This document shows positions 57,524 through 64,000 of a DNA stretch of 64,000 nucleotides, in pieces; the first letter of the stretch is position 1, and each line of letters starts with the position of its first letter. The DNA comes from Mycolicibacterium moriokaense (GTDB lineage: Bacteria; Actinomycetota; Actinomycetes; Mycobacteriales; Mycobacteriaceae), in the NCBI RefSeq assembly GCF_003347205.1, contig NZ_QQBJ01000010.1, forward strand, positions 172,078-236,077, read 5' to 3'. Made by a program: the position numbers and the translations under genes. Under the pieces are notes generated by a model. That model saw nothing but the letters and a program-made list of their open reading frames with translations, had not been told where the DNA came from and ran no database searches.

Positions 57524-59068
57524 GTGGAAGCCACCCTGCACCGTTTCGTCCGGCTCCTGCGGCTCGGCGGGCTGCGCGTCTCGATACCCGAGGCGCTGGA
57601 CGCGATGCGGTGCGCCGGGCAGCCCGGTGTCCTGTCCTCCCGGGCTGTCCTGCGGACTGCACTGCGTGTCGCCCTCGTCAAGGACCAGCGCGACGAGCCG
57701 ATGTTCGACGAGATCTTCGAGGCCTTCTTCTCGCTGGTTCGCGTCGGCGGCGACGACGGGCGACACGGGCACAGCCACGCACACGACGATCTCGTCGACA
57801 GCGGCGAACTGGAGTCGTTCACGTTGTCCGACGAACCGAGCGAAACTCCGCAGGAGGGGCACGAACACGGCAAACCGAAGAGCATCCGCGAGTACTTCAA
57901 GCAGGAAGACCTGGCCCAGCAGTACAACTTGCACCAGGAGGCGAACAAGATCGATCTCGCCGCCCTGACCGACCAGATCGTGTTCTCCAAGGAGGGCACC
58001 GGCCTCGACGACAACTCCTACCGCATCGAGTTGTCTGCCGAGCGGCTGCACGGTGCCGGCCCGCCCGGAAAGCTCTCCTCGTCGACGGGCACCAGTGTCG
58101 ACGCGTCGCTCAGCATCGCCGAACAGGACGCCCTGCTCGGCTGGCTCAACGACCTCGAGGACACCGAAGCCGACGGCGACGAATCCGACGCCGCCGCGCT
58201 GCGCCGTCGGCTGACCGGGGTGCTGGAGAACCTGCCAGAGGCGCTCAAACGGCACCTGGAGGCGCTGCTGGCGCTGGAGTCCCGCGTCGTCGAGATGCGC
58301 GAACGGCGCGAAGCCGAGTTCTCCCGGTACGACAGGTCATCGGAGGCCGAGCGTGCCGAGCTCGAAGAGTCGCTGCGCAGGCTCGCGCGCTCGTTGCACG
58401 GCGCCCTGACCCACCGCCGCAGACTGTCGGCCGCCGGTCGTGTCGACCCCGGCCGCACCATGCGCCGCAACATGCGCTTCGACGGCATCCCGTTCGTTCC
58501 GGTCACCGCGCGCCGGGCCGAGGACCGGCCACGGCTGGTCGTGCTCGCCGACGTCAGCCTGTCGGTGCGCGCGACGGCCAGGTTCACCCTGCACCTCGTG
58601 CACGGCCTGCAGGATCTGTTCACCCAGGTGCGGTCGTTCGCGTTCGTTTCCCGGATCGCCGAGACCACCGAACTGTTCCGCGATCACCCCGCCGAGCAAG
58701 CGCTCGGGCTGATCTTCGGCGAGTCAGGGGTCGACGGTGTCGACCCCGCCGCGAACTCCGACTACGGGTCGGTGTTCGCGGAATTCCTCGCCGAACACTC
58801 GGCGGCGGTCAACCGGCGAACCACGATCGTCGTTCTCGGCGACGGCCGCAACAACGGCAACGATCCCAACTTCGCCGCCTTCGACGAGATCACCCGGCGG
58901 GCGCGGGAGACCATCTGGCTGACGCCCGAGCCCAGGTACTCGTGGGGGCTGGGCGGCTGCGACCTGCCGGGCTACGCCGAATACTGCAGCCGGGTCCGCG
59001 TCGTGCGCGACCTGACCGGTTTGGGGACGGCCGCCGAAGACTTCGCGCGAGAGGCCGTGGGCAGGTGA
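57524..59068 (+). CDS. CoxE-like VWA-domain protein
   Basis: A 514-residue protein of the VWA_CoxE family. The N-terminal helical part includes a small His-rich patch (RHGHSHAHDD, near residue 80). The C-terminal von Willebrand A domain (about 320-510) has the MIDAS motif ADVSLSVRA and a further DGRNNGND loop. It follows the MoxR gene by 8 bp and would be its adaptor, binding the client enzyme through the metal site. The GTG at 57524 is the first start after the MoxR stop codon. Confidence 0.85.
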   Translation: MEATLHRFVRLLRLGGLRVSIPEALDAMRCAGQPGVLSSRAVLRTALRVALVKDQRDEPMFDEIFEAFFSLVRVGGDDGRHGHSHAHDDLVDSGELESFTLSDEPSETPQEGHEHGKPKSIREYFKQEDLAQQYNLHQEANKIDLAALTDQIVFSKEGTGLDDNSYRIELSAERLHGAGPPGKLSSSTGTSVDASLSIAEQDALLGWLNDLEDTEADGDESDAAALRRRLTGVLENLPEALKRHLEALLALESRVVEMRERREAEFSRYDRSSEAERAELEESLRRLARSLHGALTHRRRLSAAGRVDPGRTMRRNMRFDGIPFVPVTARRAEDRPRLVVLADVSLSVRATARFTLHLVHGLQDLFTQVRSFAFVSRIAETTELFRDHPAEQALGLIFGESGVDGVDPAANSDYGSVFAEFLAEHSAAVNRRTTIVVLGDGRNNGNDPNFAAFDEITRRARETIWLTPEPRYSWGLGGCDLPGYAEYCSRVRVVRDLTGLGTAAEDFAREAVGR

Positions 59069-59092
59069 AACCCGGCGCTCACCTGTCCGATC

Positions 59093-59177
59093 GGGTAGGT
59101 AGCAGGCTGCCCGGTGTGCAGTTGGAACCGGGTTGTTCGGGCCGTAGGCTGGATCCGGAACTGTTGCCTGGATCACA
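59093..59177 (+). promoter_or_regulatory. Alcohol dehydrogenase upstream region: shared motifs
   Basis: Motif A, GGGTAGGT-N6-CTGCCCGGT (59093-59115), and motif B, AACTGTTGCCTGGATCACA (59159-59177), match the region before mno; motif B differs in one base of 19. Motif B ends 37 bp before the chosen start at 59215. The intergenic stretch 59069-59214 has no gene. Confidence 0.55.
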
Positions 59178-59214
59178 GTTGGTGAGTCGGGCGAACACCG
59201 GTCGAGGCAGGGTA

Positions 59215-60465
59215 GTGGCGAAGCTGGGAACACGGGCGTTCAGAGAATCGGGATACGCGGCGCCGCCGCCGTTGCTCCCCGAACAGCGGCGCGGACAGAC
59301 GGGCGTGCAGCCGAGTCGGCTGCTGAAGTTCCACGCCCCCGAGATCGTGTTCGGCATCGACTCGATGGTCGAGGCGGCGCATGCCGCTGTCCGACTGGGC
59401 GCGCTGCGCCCACTGCTGGTCACCGATCCCGGCCTGGTCGAGGCGGGCTGGGCCGACGAGATGGTGGCTCATCTGTCCGACCAGTGTGTCGACGCCAAGG
59501 TCTGGAGCGCGCTCACGCCCAACCCCAAGGACCACGAGATCGCCGCCGGCTTCCAGTGGTACGCCTCGCAAGGCTGCGACGTTCTTGTTGCCGTCGGCGG
59601 CGGGTCGGTGATGGACGCGGCCAAGGGCATCGCGGTGCTGGCTTCCAACGGCGGCGACATCCTCGACTACGAGGGTGTGGACAAGGCGACGGTGCCGATC
59701 CCGCCGCTGGTGGCCGTGCCCTCGACGTCGGGAACGGGCGCTGACGTCTCGCAGTTCTGCATCGTCACCGACACGACGCGCAATACCAAGATCACCATCC
59801 TGGGCCGCGCACTGGTTCCCGACATCACCGTCATCGATCCGCGCCTGTTGACCACGATGCCCGAATGGCTCAACGCCGCAACGGGTCTGGATGCGCTGAC
59901 GCATGGCATCGAGGCGTTCGTCTCGCTGGGCCACAACCAGCTGACCGACCACCACGCGCTGCGGGCGGTGCGGATGGTCACCGACAACCTGGTGCACACC
60001 ATCGACCGGCCCGACGAGATGCCCGCCCGCGTGATGATGGCGCAGGCCGCCCTGGAGGCGGGGCTGGCCTTCACCAACGCGATCCTGGGTGCCGCACACG
60101 CGATGAGCCACCAGGTCGGCGGATTGCTCGACCTGCCCCACGGGGTCATCAACGGGGTGCTGCTGCCGCACGTCATCAGGTTCAACGCCGAGGCCGATCC
60201 CGAACCCTACGCGACGATCGCGTCCTGCCTCGGCATCGCCGCCGACGTCCGCGCGCCCGCCGACGAGGCGGCGATGATGCTGGCCGACCGGATTCAGCGA
60301 CTGGCTGCCGAAGTCGGTGTGCCGCGGGGACTTTCACAGCTCGGCGTTCGTGACGAGGATGTGCCCAGGCTGGCGTCGACGGCGCTGCGCGACGCCTGCA
60401 TGTCCACGAATCCGCGGCAGGCCGACGAAGCGCAGATGCAGGCCCTGTTCCGGGCGGCGATGTGA
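59215..60465 (+). CDS. Iron-type alcohol dehydrogenase (1,3-propanediol dehydrogenase-like)
   Basis: A 416-residue iron-containing alcohol dehydrogenase. It has GGGSVMDAAKGIAVL, the signature PSTSGTGADVSQFCIVTD, and metal ligands in GLDALTHGIEAF (Asp, His), AMSHQVGGLLDLPHG (two His). In M. smegmatis the gene at this place is annotated as a 1,3-propanediol dehydrogenase, from memory. The GTG at 59215 follows GAGGCAGGG; GTG 59182 is possible. The sensor kinase gene overlaps its stop codon as GTGA. Confidence 0.88.
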   Translation: MAKLGTRAFRESGYAAPPPLLPEQRRGQTGVQPSRLLKFHAPEIVFGIDSMVEAAHAAVRLGALRPLLVTDPGLVEAGWADEMVAHLSDQCVDAKVWSALTPNPKDHEIAAGFQWYASQGCDVLVAVGGGSVMDAAKGIAVLASNGGDILDYEGVDKATVPIPPLVAVPSTSGTGADVSQFCIVTDTTRNTKITILGRALVPDITVIDPRLLTTMPEWLNAATGLDALTHGIEAFVSLGHNQLTDHHALRAVRMVTDNLVHTIDRPDEMPARVMMAQAALEAGLAFTNAILGAAHAMSHQVGGLLDLPHGVINGVLLPHVIRFNAEADPEPYATIASCLGIAADVRAPADEAAMMLADRIQRLAAEVGVPRGLSQLGVRDEDVPRLASTALRDACMSTNPRQADEAQMQALFRAAM

Positions 60466-61835
60466 GCACACGGGCCGAAATCGGGCGCAGCCATGCGCCC
60501 CCAGACCTCGAACGACTCACCGGGGTCCGCTCCGGCAAGAGCACGTTCTATCCCGAGTTCCGGGTCACCGCACAGCGGTTGGAACGTGTGGTCGCCGCAC
60601 TCGACGCCATCTCGCACGCCTTGGTGCAGACCGTGAACGGGCCGGAGAACCTGGTACGGGCGGTGGCTGAGGCGGCGCGTACCCATCTCGGTGCCGAATG
60701 GGTGCTGCTGGCCCTGGCCGACGGTGCGCTGCCCGAGGCCAGACCACGCCACCTGATTCTGGACGCCGACGGTGACGCGTATTCGTTCGAGGGACTGTCG
60801 GGCACCCGGGATCCCGGCCCGCACCTGCCCGACGCCGTGCTCAATCGCCTGAACGACATTCTGCGTGGCCACCTCGCCCAGTTCCGCCGCCCGCTGATCG
60901 ACAGCCACCACGCCCACGTGCCGATCGAACTCGACGGAGGCGTGGTGGGTGCGTTTGCGGCATGGACGCCCAGCGTCCGGATTCTCGACAACACCGACGA
61001 GATCGTGATGCGCATCCTGGCCAGCCAGACGGCGGTCGCGCTGCAGAACTGCGAGCTGTTCCGAAAGGCGCAGGCGTCGCTCGCGCAGACCGAGAAGCAC
61101 GCCGCCGACCTGGCCATTCGCAACGCCGAACTGCTGGCCACCCAGCGCGAACTCGGCGCCGCGCAGCGCCATCAGATCCTGGACTCGGAGCGCCACCGGA
61201 TCGCCCGCGAACTGCACGACAGCGTGACCCAGTGCGTGCTGTCGGCCGGCATGCAGATCGAAGTGTGCCGCAGTGAGCTCGGCGCCGGAAAGAACTCCGG
61301 CACAGCCGAAGTGGGCCAGCGCCTCGACCTGGCCAAGAACCTGACGCGCTCGGCGGTCGAGCAGCTTCGGTCGGCGATCTATGCGCTCAACCATCCGGGC
61401 GACGCGCACCGGTCCAGCCTCCCCGAGATGCTCGAGCAACTGGCGACGGTGCACATGCCGGAGGATCTCTCCGTTGCGTTGCGCGTCGACGGCGCGCCCG
61501 CCGAACTGCCGAGCGAGGTCGAGCACGGCTTGCTGCGCATCGCCGGCGAGGCCCTGTTCAACACCGCTGTGCACGGCAAGGCGACCAGGGCCATCGTCCG
61601 GCTGACCTACCGGCCCGCCGCCGTGACCCTGTCGATCTCCGACGACGGCATCGGCGAACCGGAGAAGCTGAGGATGATGCTGCGGCTGGCCGAGGCCGCC
61701 GACGTCGACGGTCACCATCGCGGTTTGGCGAACATGCGCGCGCGGGCGCACGAGATGGGCGGCGCCTTCGAGGTGCTGCGATCGCGCATCGGGGGCGTTC
61801 GTGTCGTGGCGCGAATTCCACGCGGATCCAGGTAG
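60462..61835 (+). CDS. mnoS: Sensor histidine kinase MnoS
   Basis: A 457-residue cytoplasmic NarL-type sensor kinase with no membrane helices. A GAF-like domain spans about residues 40-200. The HisKA_3 phosphoacceptor is SERHRIARELHDSVTQ (near residue 250). An HATPase with an EALFN box and SDDGIGEPEKL follows. It probably senses a soluble metabolite of alcohol oxidation and phosphorylates the regulator encoded 13 bp downstream. In M. smegmatis the MnoSR pair is required for induction of the methanol/propanediol genes. Confidence 0.88.
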   Translation: MSTRAEIGRSHAPPDLERLTGVRSGKSTFYPEFRVTAQRLERVVAALDAISHALVQTVNGPENLVRAVAEAARTHLGAEWVLLALADGALPEARPRHLILDADGDAYSFEGLSGTRDPGPHLPDAVLNRLNDILRGHLAQFRRPLIDSHHAHVPIELDGGVVGAFAAWTPSVRILDNTDEIVMRILASQTAVALQNCELFRKAQASLAQTEKHAADLAIRNAELLATQRELGAAQRHQILDSERHRIARELHDSVTQCVLSAGMQIEVCRSELGAGKNSGTAEVGQRLDLAKNLTRSAVEQLRSAIYALNHPGDAHRSSLPEMLEQLATVHMPEDLSVALRVDGAPAELPSEVEHGLLRIAGEALFNTAVHGKATRAIVRLTYRPAAVTLSISDDGIGEPEKLRMMLRLAEAADVDGHHRGLANMRARAHEMGGAFEVLRSRIGGVRVVARIPRGSR

Positions 61836-61848
61836 CGGAGGTATCGGG

Positions 61849-62490
61849 ATGACCGGGCAGATCCGATTGGTGCTCGTCGACGACCACGCCATCCTCAGGC
61901 AGGGGCTGCGGTCGGTGCTCGAGCGGGAGCGCGACCTCGTCATCGTCGGCGAAGCGTCCTGCGAGGCCGAGGCGGAGGCGGTGGTCGGCGCGGTGCACCC
62001 CGACGTGGTGATCATGGACCTGAAGCTGTCGGCGGGCTCCGACTACGACGGTCTTTCGCTGTGCGCCAAGCTGTCCGGTCGTTTCCCGGAGATGGGCCTG
62101 CTGGTGCTGACCACCTTCCTGGACGAGGATCTGGTGGTGCGCGCGGTTCACGCGGGCGCGCGCGGATACGTCGTCAAGGACGTCGACACCACCGAACTGG
62201 TGCGGGCGATCAGGGCCGTGTCGGCGGGGCAGAGCGCGTTCGACTCGCGCAGTGCCGCCGCCGTGGTGCGGTCGTTGTCGGGCAAGGGCACACCGCACCA
62301 GCAGCTGACCGACCGAGAGATCGAGGTGTTGCGACTGCTCGCAACGGGCCTGTCCAACAACAAGATCGGCGAGAAGCTCTACATCTCGGCCACCACGGCG
62401 AAGTTCCACGTCAGCAACATCATGCGCAAGCTCGAGGTCAGCAGGCGCGCGGAGGCGGTCTACGCGGCAAGCAAGCGCGGCCTCATCTGA
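61849..62490 (+). CDS. mnoR: LuxR/NarL-type response regulator MnoR
   Basis: A 213-residue response regulator. The receiver domain has LVDDH near the N-terminus, the phosphoacceptor Asp in VVIMDLKLS and the conserved Lys in GYVVKDVD. The C-terminal LuxR-type helix-turn-helix is LTDREIEVLRLLATGLSNN followed by KIGEKLYISATTAKFHVSNI. GGAGG lies 8 bp before the ATG at 61849. It probably binds sites upstream of mno and the dehydrogenase. It overlaps the convergent mftM gene by 8 bp. Confidence 0.9.
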   Translation: MTGQIRLVLVDDHAILRQGLRSVLERERDLVIVGEASCEAEAEAVVGAVHPDVVIMDLKLSAGSDYDGLSLCAKLSGRFPEMGLLVLTTFLDEDLVVRAVHAGARGYVVKDVDTTELVRAIRAVSAGQSAFDSRSAAAVVRSLSGKGTPHQQLTDREIEVLRLLATGLSNNKIGEKLYISATTAKFHVSNIMRKLEVSRRAEAVYAASKRGLI

Positions 62491-63394
62491 CGGAGGACGG
62501 CCTGCGGTCGATGATCAGCCAGCCCCCGTGGTGCTCGTCCACTCTCACGCCGACGCCGGGATACCGGGCGCCGATGCGCTCTCCGAGACGATTCAGTACA
62601 GCGACGTCGAACCGTTGCACGTGTCCGTAGCAGGCTCGTGGTTCATCCTCGAAGGGCACGGCGATCACGACCCGACGCCTGGCCAGCCGGATGGCCTCGG
62701 CGAGCACGGCGTCGGCATCCCCGGATGTGAGATGTTCGAGCAGGTGCAGCGCGGTGACGGTGTCGGCGTGGCGATCAGGGAGCGGTACGCGGGTGGCGTC
62801 GCAGCACATCGTGCGGACCGGCCGGCGCAATCTGGTGGCTGCCAGGTCGAGTAGCCGCATCGTCGGGGCGCTCAAATCCGTTGCCAAGACCGAGATGTCC
62901 CGCCTTGCGACGCGCAGCGGGAAGAAGCCGAAGCAGGAGCCGAGGTCGATCAAGCTACGACCGTGCACCAGTTCGGCGGCCCGTTCGTGGACGGGCGCGA
63001 AGGACGCCAGACCGCTCTCCAGCCGGGCGATCGAGTTCCGATAGAAGTGCAGGAAGGCCGCCGCTCCGCCGTCGACCGTCGAGCGCACCACGCCGGTGAA
63101 CACCAATTCGAAATCGCGCCTGCCGCGCAGCAGTCCGGCGTCGGCCAGTTCTTCGAGCCGCAGGGTGAGGTCATCGGAGATCTCGGCTGAGGTCAGATCG
63201 TGGATCACCGTCAGCTGATGGCCGTCGCGCTGCACGCAAAAGCGTTCGTTGCATACCGAATTCACACCGCGGTGCGGGCGGTGAGGACCGATTCGTCGGC
63301 GGACGCGTACCCCGTGTCCGGTCCATTCACCGCGTGGCGCGGGCGCCAACGGGTCGATGGGGAGTGGTTCGGCCACCGTCGCCGCGGGAGTCAT
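62483..63394 (-). CDS. mftM: Mycofactocin oligosaccharide methyltransferase MftM-like
   Basis: A 303-residue class I SAM methyltransferase. The SAM loop is LIDLGSCFGFFPLRVA, with an acidic second motif at LATDLSAPTM and ALHLLEHLTSGDADAV. The position beside mnoSR matches the M. smegmatis gene for MftM, which methylates the glucose chain of mycofactocin. ATG 63394 is chosen; the longer upstream open frame has low-complexity sequence and overlaps the mftA promoter region. It is divergent from mftA across 134 bp. Confidence 0.82.
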   Translation of the reverse strand: MTPAATVAEPLPIDPLAPAPRGEWTGHGVRVRRRIGPHRPHRGVNSVCNERFCVQRDGHQLTVIHDLTSAEISDDLTLRLEELADAGLLRGRRDFELVFTGVVRSTVDGGAAAFLHFYRNSIARLESGLASFAPVHERAAELVHGRSLIDLGSCFGFFPLRVARRDISVLATDLSAPTMRLLDLAATRLRRPVRTMCCDATRVPLPDRHADTVTALHLLEHLTSGDADAVLAEAIRLARRRVVIAVPFEDEPRACYGHVQRFDVAVLNRLGERIGARYPGVGVRVDEHHGGWLIIDRRPSSVR

Positions 63395-63460
63395 GTCTTC
63401 TGACGCTATTTGCGCCGCCGCGGCGGTGCGCGCCCCGAACGGGTGCGATCTGCTGACCCG

Positions 63461-63486
63461 TCCGGATGGGTAGGGGACTGTCCGGT
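63461..63486 (+). promoter_or_regulatory. mftA upstream region: shared motif
   Basis: GGGTAGG (63468-63474) followed by CTGTCCGGT (63478-63486) resembles the motif before mno and the second dehydrogenase gene, but with a 3-bp spacer instead of 6-7. TCCGGAT just upstream resembles the CCGATC that precedes the dehydrogenase copy. Motif B is not found here. The region lies 43 bp before the mftA start, between mftA and the divergent mftM. Confidence 0.4.
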
Positions 63487-63528
63487 CGGCGAGTTCCGTT
63501 GTCGCATCCGGTGTCATAGCGTGGCGCC

Positions 63529-63633
63529 ATGGACGAACACACCGAGCACGAAAACAACACTCCGGGCGACGATCTCGTCACCGAGACGCTCGTGGAAGAG
63601 GTCATGATCGACGGGATGTGCGGGGTCTACTGA
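63529..63633 (+). CDS. mftA: Mycofactocin precursor peptide MftA
   Basis: A 34-residue ribosomal peptide ending [10 protein letters not shown]. The C-terminal Val-Tyr pair is the part processed into the redox cofactor: MftC decarboxylates the Tyr and cross-links it to Val, and the leader is later removed by MftE. The N-terminal leader is acidic and contains two His residues. The ATG at 63529 has no strong ribosome site. mftB starts 1 bp after the stop codon. Confidence 0.95.
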   Translation: MDEHTEHENNTPGDDLVTETLVEEVMIDGMCGVY

Positions 63634-63634
63634 C

Positions 63635-63892
63635 ATGTTCGATGTCGACGCGGGCTGGCGGCTGCATCCGCAGGTGGCGGTGCGGCCGGAGCCGTTCGGT
63701 GCGCTGCTGTATCACTTCGGCACGCGCAAGCTGTCGTTCCTGAAGAGCACCGTCCTGGTCGATGTGGTTCGCTCGCTACCCGGTCATGCTTCGGCACGGG
63801 CTGCGCTGCGGGCGGCGGGCGTCGACGCGGTCGCAACCTATCGCGAGGCACTGGAAACCCTTGCCGCGTCGCAGATGTTGGTGCGCTCGTGA
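63635..63892 (+). CDS. mftB: Mycofactocin precursor chaperone MftB
   Basis: An 85-residue PqqD-like RiPP recognition element that binds the MftA leader and presents it to MftC. Sequence features include WRLHPQVAVRPEPFGALLYHFGT near the N-terminus (split around the conserved PEPFGALLY) and a winged-helix-like remainder. It overlaps mftC by 4 bp (GTGA), so precursor, chaperone and maturase are co-translated. Confidence 0.94.
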   Translation: MFDVDAGWRLHPQVAVRPEPFGALLYHFGTRKLSFLKSTVLVDVVRSLPGHASARAALRAAGVDAVATYREALETLAASQMLVRS

Positions 63893-64000
63893 CAACGGCC
63901 GCGCCCGCCCGTCTGACGGAGCAGTTCGAGCACGGTCTCGATGCGCCGATTTGTTTGACGTGGGAGTTGACGTATGCCTGCAATTTGGCGTGTGTGCATT
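63889..64000 (+). CDS. mftC: Mycofactocin radical SAM maturase MftC, N-terminal part
   Basis: The first 37 codons are visible before the window ends. They run from GTG 63889 through PICLTWELTYACNLACVH, which begins the CxxxCxxC motif that binds the radical SAM [4Fe-4S] cluster; the third cysteine codon lies beyond the edge. MftC performs oxidative decarboxylation and cyclisation of the C-terminal Val-Tyr of MftA. The GTG overlaps the mftB stop codon. Confidence 0.93.
   Translation, partial: MTTAAPARLTEQFEHGLDAPICLTWELTYACNLACVH

Noticed and set aside
57031-59214. Very long open frame ending in the second alcohol dehydrogenase
   Set aside because: The upstream part is an out-of-frame shadow of the MoxR and CoxE-like genes with low-complexity Arg/Pro/Thr sequence; the dehydrogenase starts at 59215.
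63395-63517. Extended N-terminus of MftM
   Set aside because: The added 41 residues are low-complexity and would cover the mftA upstream motif; ATG 63394 is the better start.

Overview
The window is a contiguous stretch of high-GC actinobacterial chromosome, almost certainly from a rapidly growing mycobacterium (Mycolicibacterium type). From memory, the order lucA, tRNA-Ser, ffs, aspartate aminotransferase, dnaX, methyltransferase/FAD oxidoreductase, SRPBCC, ami1, ybaB, recR, gatD, murT, dnaQ-like, leuA, ask, asd, DUF4185, PknH-sensor-like, egtA-E follows the M. tuberculosis Rv3723 to Rv3700c segment gene for gene. Several blocks absent from M. tuberculosis are added, as in M. smegmatis. GTG starts, leaderless-looking promoters and ATGA/GTGA stop-start overlaps are common. 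No insertion sequence, prophage or CRISPR array was found.

Layout. 1-6.3 kb: a truncated phosphotransferase, a metallo-beta-lactamase-fold hydrolase under a MerR-type promoter, two divergent LigC-type ATP-dependent DNA ligases and the stand-alone primase-polymerase PrimC, an SMP-30-like protein and a small anchored protein. 6.4-11.2 kb: an esterase/beta-lactamase-like hydrolase, a small secreted protein, a DapB-like reductase, a secreted PDZ serine protease and LucA. 11.3-21.2 kb: tRNA-Ser(GGA), 4.5S SRP RNA and housekeeping genes (aspartate aminotransferase, dnaX, a 10-methyl fatty acid synthesis pair, ami1, ybaB, recR). 21.2-30.3 kb: a DUF559 protein, gatD-murT, a DnaQ-like exonuclease, an accessory insert (P450, VOC protein, membrane protein plus TetR, SHOCT protein), and leuA with a leucine-rich leader peptide. 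30.5-38.1 kb: a nitrogen block read leftwards, amt, type III glutamine synthetase, three split glutamate-synthase-like subunits, an FAD amine oxidase and a cupin/HTH regulator, with a GlnR-like box upstream of amt. 38.2-47.9 kb: an Ntn hydrolase, a nitroreductase, ask-asd, a DUF4185 protein, a PAS-ANTAR regulator, catalase, Ohr and a PknH-sensor-like protein. 48.0-53.5 kb: the ergothioneine operon egtABCDE. 53.5-64.0 kb: a DctA-type transporter, then a methanol/diol oxidation locus (mno, MoxR ATPase, CoxE-like VWA protein, a second iron-type alcohol dehydrogenase, the MnoSR two-component system, mftM), running directly into the mycofactocin genes mftA, mftB and mftC (truncated by the window end).

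How the genes work together. The right end joins a mycofactocin-dependent alcohol dehydrogenase, a candidate metal-loading chaperone pair, its regulators and the start of the cofactor pathway; three of its transcription units share an upstream motif. The most unusual non-coding signals are three hairpin repeats with a conserved 19-nt loop on interchangeable stems, a classic-looking leucine attenuator before leuA, a 33-bp tandem repeat that breaks egtC-egtD coupling, and paired inverted operators around a membrane protein-TetR operon.
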